Source: Bacilli bacterium (GTDB lineage Bacteria; Bacillota_I; Bacilli_A; RF39; UBA660). Taken from it: a DNA stretch of 64,000 nucleotides. A program made the position numbers and the translations under genes. Shown piece by piece: positions 10,757 to 21,575 of this stretch. Within the stretch, counting starts at the first letter, position 1, and every line of letters starts with the position of its first letter. The stretch covers positions 77,123 to 141,122 of the forward strand of contig JAEENX010000007.1 of the NCBI GenBank assembly GCA_016283935.1, in the 5' to 3' direction. The notes under the pieces are model-generated. The model ran no database searches and was not told the origin of the DNA. It worked only from the letters and a program-made list of their open reading frames with translations.

Positions 10757-11704
10757 TTATAAAGTTTTATTTTCTTCTGTTTTCTTATTCAAATATGAAG
10801 TCATTTTTCTAGTAGTTAAATATCCATTAGATATAAATTCCATTGCTATTGGGAAAGTTTCGTTAGTAAAATCTTTTTTAAAGATATCTAAAATACATAC
10901 TAATTCATCGAAATGTTTTTTTATTAATAAGCAATGATCATTATAAAACTTTGTTTCATCTAATCCTTCATTTTTAAAATCACCATAGCTAACTACTAAA
11001 TATAATGTGTTCAAATCTTGATTGATTGATTTTTTTAATTCTTCTTTATTTTTTTCACTTACTGGTATTCTAATAAAATTTACCTTTGTAGAACCATTAC
11101 TTATTCTTTCAATCGAATTTCCATCTATAAAGTAACGTTTTCTATCCTCTGTATTGTGAATTTGATGAAGAAGTCCTTTTTTTCTTAATTCTAGATATTC
11201 AGCTTTGTTAAGTGTTTGAAGAAGACCAGTTATGAATTTCATACTTTGCACTTCTTTACCACTACGAGCATTAACTGTTCTATCATATGATTCATCTATA
11301 AAATTAGAATATATTGTCAAATTAATATCATCGCTATTTTCAATTAATTCTTCTTCAATTTCTTCTTCAGATAATTCATCTATATATGACTCTCCTGAAG
11401 TTTGTAATTCCTCTATTAAACTTGTATATTCTTCTACTTCGTCTTTATCTAATGAATCAACTTCTGTTTTTAATATATCCATTAATTCAGTTATTTCATT
11501 GTATATTTCTTTTATCTTACATACTCTTGCATATCTTTTTACTTCTTCTTCTGATAAAGAATATGATTGCATATACATTTCAATATTATTACCTTCCAGA
11601 ATATCTTTATAATAATGTGATAGTCCATCTGGTATTTTTCCTTCATACGAAAAAATTGTTTTTTTAGTTTTTTCTAAAAACTCAAGATTGATGTCAGCAC
11701 TCAT
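10757..11704 (-). CDS. Hypothetical protein
   Basis: 315 aa ORF, acidic; no recognised domain. Confidence 0.6.
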   Translation of the reverse strand: MSADINLEFLEKTKKTIFSYEGKIPDGLSHYYKDILEGNNIEMYMQSYSLSEEEVKRYARVCKIKEIYNEITELMDILKTEVDSLDKDEVEEYTSLIEELQTSGESYIDELSEEEIEEELIENSDDINLTIYSNFIDESYDRTVNARSGKEVQSMKFITGLLQTLNKAEYLELRKKGLLHQIHNTEDRKRYFIDGNSIERISNGSTKVNFIRIPVSEKNKEELKKSINQDLNTLYLVVSYGDFKNEGLDETKFYNDHCLLIKKHFDELVCILDIFKKDFTNETFPIAMEFISNGYLTTRKMTSYLNKKTEENKTL

Positions 11705-11781
11705 GATGTCTCCCCTTTTTCAAAAAATAAAATAACATAAAAAAACTATTTAGTACATACTAAATAGTTTTAATTAACAAA

Positions 11782-12981
11782 TTATTTATTATTTTTTTCT
11801 AATAAGCAAACACATTCAACTTCACTTGTTTGTGGAAACATATCTAAACCAGTTACTTTTCTTAAATTATATAACTCACTTAATTTATTTAAATCTCTTG
11901 CTAATGTAATAGTATTACAAGAAACATAAGCAATATTTTTAGGTTTAGAATCTAATAAATATTTTAGTGTTTCATCATTTAATCCACTTCTAGGAGGATC
12001 AATTATAACAGTATCAAATTGTACGTCAATATTCTTTAATACAGTTCCTGTATCACCTACATAAAAATGAGTATTATTTATTTCATTTTCTTTAGCATTT
12101 ATCTTTGCATCTTCTATAGCATTTCTTATTTTTTCAATACCATATATATTATTATATTTTTTACTTAAAGATAGTCCTAAAGTACCTACACCACAGTAAA
12201 GATCTAATAGATTTTCTCCTTCTAAATTACATCTTAAAATATCAAATATTTCTCCAGCTATATAATTATTAATTTGAAAAAATGAATTATAAGATACTTT
12301 AAATTTAATATCTGAAATCATATCATAGAAATAATTATCTCCATATATAGTTTCTTTATTAATTACTATACCTTTAATATTTTCAGGAATATTATTTTTA
12401 TCTATATTAACTTTCTTTTCAGATGTAATAGATATCAATATTTCATCTAAATAATTAGTTCTTATAGTTATTTCTCCATCTATTATATTTATATAATCAT
12501 GATTTCTAATAACTTCATTTATATTGTTATTAACTAATAAGCATGAATCTACTTCTAATAAATTATGAGATTTCTTTTGGTAATATCCCCATTTACTATT
12601 TTCAACTTTTAACACAATTTTATTTCTATAAAACAAGTCTTTATTAGATTTAACAAATTTAATATCCGTATCTATATTTGCATATCTTCTTAATATATTT
12701 TTTATTTTATTACTTTTATATTCTTCTTGAAAACCAATGTTGGAATGCATTAATGAACATCCACCACATATATTATATAAAGGACATTTAGGTAATACTC
12801 TATTTTTATTTTCATGAAGAATATGACTTAATTTTCCTTCACTAAAATTCTTCTTATCTAATGTTATTTCATATTCTACTTCTTCTTTTGGAAGAGTATC
12901 AGGAATAAAAACTACTTTACCCTCATTGTAAGCAATTCCTCTTCCCTCATCATCTAATCTTTCAATCTTACTTGTAATCAT
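11782..12981 (-). CDS. 23S rRNA (uracil-5-)-methyltransferase, TrmA/RlmD/RumA family
   Basis: TRAM-like N-term, Cys cluster CPLYNICGGCSLMH, LLDLYCGVGTLGLSLS, IIDPPRSGL, YVSCNTITLARDL. Confidence 0.95.
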   Translation of the reverse strand: MITSKIERLDDEGRGIAYNEGKVVFIPDTLPKEEVEYEITLDKKNFSEGKLSHILHENKNRVLPKCPLYNICGGCSLMHSNIGFQEEYKSNKIKNILRRYANIDTDIKFVKSNKDLFYRNKIVLKVENSKWGYYQKKSHNLLEVDSCLLVNNNINEVIRNHDYINIIDGEITIRTNYLDEILISITSEKKVNIDKNNIPENIKGIVINKETIYGDNYFYDMISDIKFKVSYNSFFQINNYIAGEIFDILRCNLEGENLLDLYCGVGTLGLSLSKKYNNIYGIEKIRNAIEDAKINAKENEINNTHFYVGDTGTVLKNIDVQFDTVIIDPPRSGLNDETLKYLLDSKPKNIAYVSCNTITLARDLNKLSELYNLRKVTGLDMFPQTSEVECVCLLEKNNK

Positions 12982-13678
12982 ATAATTTATGAACTTCTTT
13001 TATAGTAAGTTCTCTATATTCTCCTGATTTTAAATTTTCTAGTGTAAGGAATCCATATTGTATTCTAGTTAACTTATCAACTAAATAACCACATGCTTCA
13101 AATAATCTTTTAACTATGTGATTACGTCCTTCTACTATAGTTATTTCTACTAATGCAGTATCAGCTACTTTATCATTCTTCTTTAATTTAACTCTAGTAG
13201 GTTTACATTTAATATCATCAATCATGATACCTTTTTCTATCTTATGTAAATCTTCTATTTCTAAACATCTATTTAATTTAGCTACATATGTCTTAGGTAC
13301 ATGATGAGAAGGATGTGTTAAAATGTTATCTAATTTTCCATCATTAGTTAAAAGTAAAATACCTGTAGTATTATAGTCTAATCTTCCTACTGGATAAATT
13401 CTTTTATCAGTATCAATATAATCTAAAACAGTTTTTCTATCTTTATCATCAGAAACAGTAGATACTACTCCTCTTGGTTTATTAAATAAGAAATATACTT
13501 TATCTTCTTTATTTAATATTTCTCCATTTATCATGATAGTATCATCACCTGATACTTTTGTACCAAGTTCAGTTACTCTTTCTCCATTTACAAATACTTT
13601 TCCTGCTTTAATTAATTCTTCAGCTTTTCTTCTTGAAGTATATCCAGATTCAGCTATTACTTTTTGTAATCTTTCCAT
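12968..13678 (-). CDS. RNA pseudouridine synthase, RsuA/RluB family
   Basis: S4 domain plus FNKPRGVVSTVSDD, VGRLDYNTTGILLLTNDG; start at MERLQK after GGAG SD. Confidence 0.95.
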   Translation of the reverse strand: MERLQKVIAESGYTSRRKAEELIKAGKVFVNGERVTELGTKVSGDDTIMINGEILNKEDKVYFLFNKPRGVVSTVSDDKDRKTVLDYIDTDKRIYPVGRLDYNTTGILLLTNDGKLDNILTHPSHHVPKTYVAKLNRCLEIEDLHKIEKGIMIDDIKCKPTRVKLKKNDKVADTALVEITIVEGRNHIVKRLFEACGYLVDKLTRIQYGFLTLENLKSGEYRELTIKEVHKLYDYK

Positions 13679-13733
13679 ATATAACACTCCTTTTTTCTTA
13701 TACTATTTTATCATACATAATAAAAGAAAAGTA

Positions 13734-14078
13734 TTATTTACTCTTCTTTTTAGTTTTCTTTTCTTCTTTCTTGTCTTTTTCAGACTTCATTTCTTTAATT
13801 AAAAATTCATTAAATTTCTTTTCAAGAGTAGTTTTACAAAACATAAATAAAACTACACAGAAAACAATCATAAAACCATATTCAGCAATATAATACCATT
13901 TATCATTAGTAACTACTAAATATCCCATTACTCCTACTCCAAGTAATGCAGCTACTAAACATACATATTGTAATCTAATTAATTTATTATATATATTCTT
14001 ATTATCTTCATTTTCTTTATATCTTTTAATTGCGTTTTTCTTTTCTTCTTTTGTTAATCTTTGATATTTATTCTTCAT
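13734..14078 (-). CDS. Small charged membrane protein
   Basis: Two TM helices flanked by Lys/Glu-rich ends; overlaps recX end. Confidence 0.6.
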   Translation of the reverse strand: MKNKYQRLTKEEKKNAIKRYKENEDNKNIYNKLIRLQYVCLVAALLGVGVMGYLVVTNDKWYYIAEYGFMIVFCVVLFMFCKTTLEKKFNEFLIKEMKSEKDKKEEKKTKKKSK

Positions 14079-14820
14079 AAAAATCACCTTTCTTAAATCC
14101 TTTACGATACATGGCTTCTTTTATTTTAAATTCTAATTCTTTACCTTCATATCTCTTAGATAATTTGTTAGTTATTTTTACTAATTCTTTTTCATATGCA
14201 TCTTTGTCATTTATATTATAACTGGATAATATAGAAATTACCATACTTCTATCATATCCTAGATTTACTAAATCATTTGTTAATTTAGATTTTAACATAA
14301 TACTTGAATTAGTATGATTTACTTTAATCTTTTTATCTACATATGATTTAATTCTATCTTCATATATAGATTCATCTATATTAGATAAATAATCATTTAT
14401 TTTATTTTCAAATATTCCTAATTTAATTAAATTCTTTTTTATTTTATTAGGTCCATCATTTGAAAGATTTAATCTATCTGTAACATATGCTTTTAAATAA
14501 AGATCATCATTTAAGAAATTATTTTCTTTTAATCTATTAATAGTATCATTTATAACTGATTCACTTATATCTTTATTTCTTAAATACTCTTTTATTTCTT
14601 TAGTACTTCTCATTTTTTTAGATATATATTTAATAGATTCATAATAGAAAGATAGTTTATCGTTTTCTTCTAATACTTTATCAAACTCTTCTTTTGATAT
14701 AGATGATTTCATTGTTAAACCATATTTAACAATAATATCATCATATAATCTATAAACTTCATCATCCACATAAACTTTATACTTATTACCATTATCTTTA
14801 ACGAATTTTTGTATCTTCAT
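14068..14820 (-). CDS. recX: Regulatory protein RecX
   Basis: RSTKEIKEYLRNKDISESVINDTINRLKENNFLNDDLYLKAYVTDR, typical RecX repeats; start MKIQKF after AGGAGG SD. Confidence 0.9.
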   Translation of the reverse strand: MKIQKFVKDNGNKYKVYVDDEVYRLYDDIIVKYGLTMKSSISKEEFDKVLEENDKLSFYYESIKYISKKMRSTKEIKEYLRNKDISESVINDTINRLKENNFLNDDLYLKAYVTDRLNLSNDGPNKIKKNLIKLGIFENKINDYLSNIDESIYEDRIKSYVDKKIKVNHTNSSIMLKSKLTNDLVNLGYDRSMVISILSSYNINDKDAYEKELVKITNKLSKRYEGKELEFKIKEAMYRKGFKKGDFYEE

Positions 14821-14890
14821 ATGGATTTCCTCCTGCAATGATTATACCATATATTTATATTATATGATAAAATATATTTATGGTGATAAT

Positions 14891-16144
14891 ATGGCAAAGA
14901 GGTATCAATTAAAACCTATTTGGAAGTTTATATTTGTAATATCATTAGTAGGTATTACCCTTATATATGGATATATAGTAGATCATAGTAAAAAAAGTGA
15001 TAAAGATGATAATGATTTAAATATAATTGAAAAGATTACAAAGAAAAAAGAAGTTAAAAAGAAAGTTAATCTTACTTTAGTTGGCGACTTAATGTTTGAA
15101 GGTTTATACTTAGATTCATTAACCTCTGGTGATGATCCAAATACATACTTATCAATGGTAGCTGATAAATATTTTAAGAAAGATGATTTAACAATTGGTA
15201 ATTTAGAAACTACGATTACAGATAATAATAAACTTAAAGTAAATGGATATGGATATGAATTTTGTACACCTCAAGAAGTTATTAAAGGGTTAGATAACAA
15301 TTCAGTAGATGTTTTAGGAACAACTAATAACCATTCAACAGATCGAGGTATAGATGGCATTAATAATACAATAGATTATTTAAAAAATAATACAAATATA
15401 ATGTCAGTTGGATCATATAAATCTAAAGAAGATAGATCTAATTTAAGAATAAAAGAAATTAATGGTGTTAAAGTTGGTTTTATTGCATATGCTTTAGGTA
15501 TGAATGACTTTGGTAAATATATTACCAATGAAGAATCATATAGATTAGGATTATATAGAAATCCACCAAGTTATAATGTTATTACAGAAGAAAATAAAGA
15601 ATTAATAAGACAAGAAATAAGAGCTTTAAGAAAAGAATGTGATGTACTTGTTGCAATTATGCACTGGGGTCAAGAATTCCATTTTGAAGAACGTGAAGTT
15701 GATCAACATGCATTATCAAGATTGTTAAATGAAGAACATGTAGATATAGTATTAGGTTCTCATTCACACTGCATGCAACCAATTGAATGGTACACCGGAA
15801 GTGATAATTACAAAACTTTAGTATTCTACTCTCTTGGTAATTTTACATCATCTGATTATAGTTTAGATGGACGCGCAGGTCCTGAATATGTTAAAGCTTA
15901 TCAAGTAGCATTACTTGCAAATATAGATTTAGAATTAGATGATAATAATAAAGTATTATTTAATAAAATTAATACAGAACCAATTATAAATTACTTTAAT
16001 AAAGATAAAAAAGATTTTAGAATGATACCTTTATCTATGTATAATGATACATATGAAAAAAATCATTATATGTACGAAACAGGATTAAATAAAACATATA
16101 TAAATAATTTATATTCCAGAATTATTCCTGATGAATTTAGATAA
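14891..16144 (+). CDS. CapA/PgsA-like metallophosphatase (poly-gamma-glutamate biosynthesis-type)
   Basis: VGDLMFEG, GNLETTI, TNNHSTDRG, MHWGQEFHFE, GSHSHCMQPIE; start at MAKRYQ chosen over the upstream in-frame start at 14864. Confidence 0.9.
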   Translation: MAKRYQLKPIWKFIFVISLVGITLIYGYIVDHSKKSDKDDNDLNIIEKITKKKEVKKKVNLTLVGDLMFEGLYLDSLTSGDDPNTYLSMVADKYFKKDDLTIGNLETTITDNNKLKVNGYGYEFCTPQEVIKGLDNNSVDVLGTTNNHSTDRGIDGINNTIDYLKNNTNIMSVGSYKSKEDRSNLRIKEINGVKVGFIAYALGMNDFGKYITNEESYRLGLYRNPPSYNVITEENKELIRQEIRALRKECDVLVAIMHWGQEFHFEEREVDQHALSRLLNEEHVDIVLGSHSHCMQPIEWYTGSDNYKTLVFYSLGNFTSSDYSLDGRAGPEYVKAYQVALLANIDLELDDNNKVLFNKINTEPIINYFNKDKKDFRMIPLSMYNDTYEKNHYMYETGLNKTYINNLYSRIIPDEFR

Positions 16145-16145
16145 T

Positions 16146-16177
16146 AAAAAAAGCAACGTTAAACGTTGCTTTTTTTA
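16146..16177. terminator. Bidirectional intrinsic terminator between convergent genes
   Basis: AAAAAAAGCAACGTTAAACGTTGCTTTTTTT. Confidence 0.9.
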
Positions 16178-16190
16178 TTATTTAATTATT

Positions 16191-19100
16191 TTAATGATAT
16201 GTAGCCCAATGGACACCGGATGTTTCATCATTTGGTCTATAATTTCCACGAATAGTATCAATACCTTTATCTTTATTATTCCATACTTTATAACCCAAAT
16301 CTCCTGAAGAACCGATTGAAGAAATAGTTCCTAGGGATCTACTTAATTCAGTTAGGAATTTACTCTTACATTCACCACATGAATATTTCCAATTCTTATG
16401 TCCATCTGTACATGTATGTTCGTCTGCATCAATAGTACCACATTTTCCAGCATCTGATGAATCAATACTTGAATAGCAATTACAGTCATGATATTTATCT
16501 TTATCAAAAGAATTATAATCATATTTATTATTATATTTCTTAATTGATTTTAAGGCATCAGGGGTTAACTTATATGCATATGTTAAATTGTCTGGAGAAT
16601 ATGTTTTTCCCGCATTCGCATCATCTCTTATTTTTTTCCATGTACGTCCAAAACTACCATCTATCTTTTTCCAATTTAACGCTATAGGATTAGATGTATC
16701 GGTATATCTACCACCAGGGAACATATTTGCAGGATCTACAACTCTAAATTCATATACTTCATTGATAGTCCATGGTTTACAACCATCAAAATTAGAACTT
16801 ATTCCACCATTTGGATTACAACTTCCAATTCTCATACCACCATCTTGAATGTTCAAAGTACAAGTAAATGGTACAACAGAAGAAGAATTTTTCAAAGCCT
16901 CAGCAGTACCCTTTGACCATGCTTGACCAGATTCAGCACAAGTACTACCTTTTTCATTAAATGCTTTGACAAATTTAGTTAAAGTTCGTTTAGAACCTAA
17001 TCCTCTTATATCCCACCAAGTTTCAAATGAAGCACTATAAGTAGTTAAATAAACTGCATATTGATACTTATGACCCATTACATTCATTTCGCCAGATGTA
17101 TCAGTACCACGTGAGAATGTTGGACCAGGATACAATGTCATCGCTCCATCTTCTGATGGATCTGGGAACTTACAATCAATAGAATAAGAAATGTCCTTTG
17201 TTATTCTATTATTAAATATTGCAGTTGTATCATCAGATGTTATATCATCTTCATCCCTTATAGCCTTATCAGAAGAGCCTAGTTTTAAATCAGTCATATT
17301 TTCTTGTGATTTAAAATAATCAGTCGAATAATTTTGTCCACCACCACTATCAGCAGAACAAGTACATCCATCATTACAAGATACACTACCAAAACTTATT
17401 CTAAATTCTTGACTAGAATTTTTTCTACTTGCATTTAAGAATACTTGTAAGTAATGGAAATTTGCGCTCAATTTGAAATTATATTGTTCATCTGCTGAAG
17501 GATGATCAATAAATTCATTACAACCAGCAACAATATTTTCTAGGTCAGTAGCTCTTTTCTTATTTCTATCAAAATTATTGTAATCAGTTTCACTTGCTGC
17601 TGTATTTGCTTTTGACCAAGCATCTTGAGGATCTTGTTTTGTATATCCATTATGATCACTTTTTAGTGGCTCATACGAATAGCTTCCACTCTTAGTCCAA
17701 CCCTTGCCAGTCCATTCTGTTTCAACTGCTGAAACCTTAGTATCACAATCTTGCTTATTCATATTATAGTATGAATATCTTGCATATCTAATATTTTCTG
17801 TAGTACTAGATAGTTTTATTTCAAGACCTTTCCATTTCTTTGTACTAAATGGGAATTCATCATTTGCTTTTACTTGATAAGCTGTTGCAACATATTTTTG
17901 AGAATTACCACTACCTTCAGTAGTTGCACCTAAATAGGACTTTGGTTTTATTTCATATATATCATAATATGTTGTACATTGAGCAGGAGTTGTATCAGAA
18001 TCGGATTTGGTTTTTTCTTCACTTTCATACCCATCCCATTCACAATTTTTAGTTGAAGTTGCAGGACATATATGTTCGGTAGTATTATCTGAAGAACAAT
18101 CGCCTGAATCATCATAATTATATGCATAAACAGTACTACCTGGAGCAGCAGTATATTTTTTTGTTTTAGTACAGAAACTTTTCTTGAAAGTCAATGCTGG
18201 AGGAGTAAATGTATTAGATACTGGTTCGGCTGACGGATTATTTATTAAATCTGCCTTAACCTTATCTTTTTGATATTGATTATACCAATAAACTTCCCCA
18301 TCAGATGAGTTTTCGATATCTTTATTTTTATCATCGCCAACAGAACCTGTAACAGATCTTTCATAATGTGCTCTTAAAGTTCTGTAGTCTACTTTTAATC
18401 TACAATCTTTCTTACCTTTTACAATTGGTGACTTTGGCTCTTTTAATTTAAAGTATTTTCCAGTTGCTGAAGTGATCGAACCAGGGATTTGAACAGAAAT
18501 TTCTTCTCTACAAATAATTTTACAATAAGAATCAACATCTTCTACACCAGACTCTAATGTTATGCTTTCTTTCATTTGCTTTTCTAACTCAGCATCTTCA
18601 TAATACGAATTATTACACTTATCTGTATAATAAGTTGCTCCAATATATGAGTTTTTAGATGCTATAAATAAATAGTTTAAGGGTTTTTCCTTTAAATGAG
18701 ACTCTGTAGACTCTGTATCAGGATTACAACACAATTTGATTACCATATCGCTATCATCAAAATCATCTGGCTCAACTTTTTGATTTGGATCTTGATCATC
18801 TTTATTATCTTTGCTTTTTTGTTCTGTACACCCACCACAATCATCTGTTTCAGTAACAGGAATTGATGTGAACTTATCACCTGCAGGACCAGGTAAAAGT
18901 GCTACATATGATTGAGTAGCTCCATGACCATCACATATATAAGGTGTTGTTGCGGCAGATGTTACACCAGGAATAACACCTGTAATTGTTACTTTACCCT
19001 TACAATCACTTGATGTTGTTTTAGAAACTGTAAATGAGAATTTTGCAGATGTTCCATTCCATTCTTGTTCTATTTTTATTACAGTTCCTGTATCAGGTTT

Positions 19101-19844
19101 AATTGTTACATCTGTAGCTTTTACTCCATTTTTTGTTGTTACAGTATAACTTTTACCGGATTTAGTTAATTTAAAATATTGTCCTTCTAATGAAGTTGTT
19201 GGAGTAATACTTCCAATTGAAGAAGTACTTGCTGCAGTAACATGACTTACATTACCATCCCAATAAGCTGATAGCTCACCAAGTTTGCTTCTTACAGAAT
19301 TAAATGTACCTTCGTTTGGTAGGAAAGGTTTATTAACCTCTTCTACTTCTCCAACGTTATTTACTCCTCTTTCATATAAAGCTTGATGCCAGTTAACTGT
19401 TAAAATTACATTATTCTTTTTTCTATTAAATGCTTCATCAGCACCACTTGCATTGTAATTAACAGTTCCTCTTTCCATTATTCCTAATGTTCTATATAAA
19501 ATATCTTTATAATTAGTACCTGCACCATTTACACCAGCATCATTCAATGCTCTATATATCATAGGATATGAAGATTCATCAATTAATTCACAAGTAACAC
19601 GAGATGGAATACCTGCACCTGGATCTATACAGTATGCATCATAACTTTCATTACCAACTTTAATCGCATAAGTATGTGATGTATATGTCCCATATTCAGG
19701 ATCATCTGCACCAGTTGGAATTGAAATATCACCAGTCTTTTCTAATGCAGCTTCAAATGAAGTTGTTTTAGTAGCAGCTTGTACACTGTCACATATAAAA
19801 AATCCAAGAAATATCAAGGTGATTAATAATACTCTTTTTTTCAT
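16191..19844 (-). CDS. Very large secreted Cys-containing protein with variant thioester-like N-terminal domain
   Basis: Signal peptide; AYCIDPG ... NWHQALYERG; C-terminal half homologous by eye to 23632..27129 (GGMRIGSCNP, YEFRVVDPANMFPGG, TYSPDNLTYAYKL, CGTIDA...CGECKSKFL). Start at MKKRVLL (ORF-track start is 9 codons earlier and overlaps the upstream gene). Confidence 0.85.
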   Translation of the reverse strand: MKKRVLLITLIFLGFFICDSVQAATKTTSFEAALEKTGDISIPTGADDPEYGTYTSHTYAIKVGNESYDAYCIDPGAGIPSRVTCELIDESSYPMIYRALNDAGVNGAGTNYKDILYRTLGIMERGTVNYNASGADEAFNRKKNNVILTVNWHQALYERGVNNVGEVEEVNKPFLPNEGTFNSVRSKLGELSAYWDGNVSHVTAASTSSIGSITPTTSLEGQYFKLTKSGKSYTVTTKNGVKATDVTIKPDTGTVIKIEQEWNGTSAKFSFTVSKTTSSDCKGKVTITGVIPGVTSAATTPYICDGHGATQSYVALLPGPAGDKFTSIPVTETDDCGGCTEQKSKDNKDDQDPNQKVEPDDFDDSDMVIKLCCNPDTESTESHLKEKPLNYLFIASKNSYIGATYYTDKCNNSYYEDAELEKQMKESITLESGVEDVDSYCKIICREEISVQIPGSITSATGKYFKLKEPKSPIVKGKKDCRLKVDYRTLRAHYERSVTGSVGDDKNKDIENSSDGEVYWYNQYQKDKVKADLINNPSAEPVSNTFTPPALTFKKSFCTKTKKYTAAPGSTVYAYNYDDSGDCSSDNTTEHICPATSTKNCEWDGYESEEKTKSDSDTTPAQCTTYYDIYEIKPKSYLGATTEGSGNSQKYVATAYQVKANDEFPFSTKKWKGLEIKLSSTTENIRYARYSYYNMNKQDCDTKVSAVETEWTGKGWTKSGSYSYEPLKSDHNGYTKQDPQDAWSKANTAASETDYNNFDRNKKRATDLENIVAGCNEFIDHPSADEQYNFKLSANFHYLQVFLNASRKNSSQEFRISFGSVSCNDGCTCSADSGGGQNYSTDYFKSQENMTDLKLGSSDKAIRDEDDITSDDTTAIFNNRITKDISYSIDCKFPDPSEDGAMTLYPGPTFSRGTDTSGEMNVMGHKYQYAVYLTTYSASFETWWDIRGLGSKRTLTKFVKAFNEKGSTCAESGQAWSKGTAEALKNSSSVVPFTCTLNIQDGGMRIGSCNPNGGISSNFDGCKPWTINEVYEFRVVDPANMFPGGRYTDTSNPIALNWKKIDGSFGRTWKKIRDDANAGKTYSPDNLTYAYKLTPDALKSIKKYNNKYDYNSFDKDKYHDCNCYSSIDSSDAGKCGTIDADEHTCTDGHKNWKYSCGECKSKFLTELSRSLGTISSIGSSGDLGYKVWNNKDKGIDTIRGNYRPNDETSGVHWATYH

Positions 19845-19845
19845 A

Positions 19846-20763
19846 TTATTTTCTTCCTTTCTTGACAGCAAATAATACTAATAAAACTACTATCGCACCA
19901 AATATTATAGCAAACATTAATTTATTATTGTTAACATAATCAATTATTTTGTTAACAACATTATTAAATGTTACCTCATCCTTTTTACTCTCTTCTTGTT
20001 CTTTCTTTAGTTCTTCTTCTCTTTCATGTTCTTTTGATTTTTCTATCATAATACGTTTGAATTCTTTTAATTCTTCTCTTGAAGTTTTATTACTAAAGAT
20101 AAATGGTTGGCATATATCTAAATCTTTTGTGTAATCTAAGAAACAATCATAAGATCTTGAATTAGTATTAAACTTAGGAAGCATTACTTTAAATTCCCTA
20201 TAAACCTGATCAGTACATCCTTCATTATTTGAATATACTTTTACGTTATATGTTCTACAAAAAACAGTTTCACTTTCATACCAAGTAATAATTCCTTGTT
20301 CATTTTCATCAGTTACATGGAATGTTTTAATATCTTCATCAATATCATTTGAAATAGTTACATAGTTTTTATCAGTCAAGTTATTTAATTTAACTTTTAA
20401 TGCATATCCAATATTTTCAATTACAGGATCATCATCTATAACACCATTACCATTTAAATCTTCATCAGATTCTGCCATATATCCAAAAAAGAAATCATCA
20501 ACAACTTCATATGAAATTGTAATTTTATCAGCAGCTTTCTTGATTTCTTTAGATTGATTACCATCACATGATGTATCAGTATTAACTACTTTTTCATCTG
20601 ATGATAAAACATTTGGATCTTGTATTTCATCTTTTTTTGTAGGTTGATATATTATAGTAACAACTAATAAAGAAACTAATATTATTAATACTATAAATGC
20701 TTTAATAATTGGAGCATATTCACGAGAATTAGTTTTTTCTTCTTTTTCGATTTTTTTTCTCAT
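19846..20763 (-). CDS. Membrane-tethered extracellular protein, cassette component (two TM helices)
   Basis: N-terminal TM anchor, C-terminal TM (LMFAIIFGAIVVLLVLFAVKKGRK); paralogous to 21574..22389. Confidence 0.8.
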   Translation of the reverse strand: MRKKIEKEEKTNSREYAPIIKAFIVLIILVSLLVVTIIYQPTKKDEIQDPNVLSSDEKVVNTDTSCDGNQSKEIKKAADKITISYEVVDDFFFGYMAESDEDLNGNGVIDDDPVIENIGYALKVKLNNLTDKNYVTISNDIDEDIKTFHVTDENEQGIITWYESETVFCRTYNVKVYSNNEGCTDQVYREFKVMLPKFNTNSRSYDCFLDYTKDLDICQPFIFSNKTSREELKEFKRIMIEKSKEHEREEELKKEQEESKKDEVTFNNVVNKIIDYVNNNKLMFAIIFGAIVVLLVLFAVKKGRK

Positions 20764-21506
20764 ATTCTAGATTCACCTACTTTTCTAAATAAATAGATAA
20801 TAATAACTAAATCAATTATAATTCCTGATATCAAACCAAACATTACAACTTGTTTAATTAAAACTAAAGTATTGTATTTATCTTCATTCTTTTTATTTTC
20901 TTCACAGAATAAACATACACCAGTTGTTTTACTTTTTTCTTTATCTTTTTTGGCTTCTATCTTTTTTATGATCTCAGCTTCTCCAAATGGGAATGTTGTA
21001 TCAACCCATTCTTTACAATAAAGATAATCTTCTAAACCATCATATTTACATTGCTCTATTTTTGATATAGGATTATATCTTAACTTTTTAATAGTAATTG
21101 TTTTAAGTATACTTCCACATCCACTTTCAGAACTATAAACAAAGAAAGAGACAGAATATGTATCTTCTATATTATCATCAAAAACTTTTCCAATTCTTGT
21201 ATCAGGATCTAATTCAAGTAATGCAGAATCTGAATACGCACCAGCTTTTTGAGAACCTATTCCACTATAAACAACATACATATTTTCAGGAATGTTATAT
21301 ATTAAATAATTAAATCCAATAACTTCATTATTCTCATTATATACAAACTCATAAGTACCAGTTACTTTTGATGCCTTTTTAATTAATTCATTTAATTCTA
21401 TTGCATCACATGAATTAGTTGATTCAACATCTTCAGCCATTACAATTGGTAAAAATAAAAATATACAAATCATACAAATAAATATATAAAATATACTCTT
21501 CTTCAT
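20760..21506 (-). CDS. Secreted protein with C-terminal TM and juxtamembrane CLFC motif, cassette component
   Basis: Signal peptide, paralogous to 22389..23108; ATGA overlap with next gene. Confidence 0.8.
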   Translation of the reverse strand: MKKSIFYIFICMICIFLFLPIVMAEDVESTNSCDAIELNELIKKASKVTGTYEFVYNENNEVIGFNYLIYNIPENMYVVYSGIGSQKAGAYSDSALLELDPDTRIGKVFDDNIEDTYSVSFFVYSSESGCGSILKTITIKKLRYNPISKIEQCKYDGLEDYLYCKEWVDTTFPFGEAEIIKKIEAKKDKEKSKTTGVCLFCEENKKNEDKYNTLVLIKQVVMFGLISGIIIDLVIIIYLFRKVGESRI

Positions 21507-21547
21507 ATTATCAACTCTTATACATTATTATACCAATTTTTACAAAT

Positions 21548-21575
21548 AAAAAAAACAACTATTCGTTGTTTTTTT
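21548..21575 (-). terminator. Intrinsic terminator inside surface cluster
   Basis: AAAAACAACTATTCGTTGTTTTTTT hairpin plus T-tract. Confidence 0.75.

Noticed and set aside
11232-11667. Plus-strand ORFs overlapping 10757-11704 (126 and 93 aa)
   Set aside because: Low-complexity Ser/Leu/Ile-rich shadows of the real minus-strand gene; no RBS or domain signal. The same applies to other antisense ORFs in the track (e.g. 2231-2443, 6230-6532, 8990-9217, 13533-13893, 41346-41669, 44300-44731, 62037-62417, 63067-63309).
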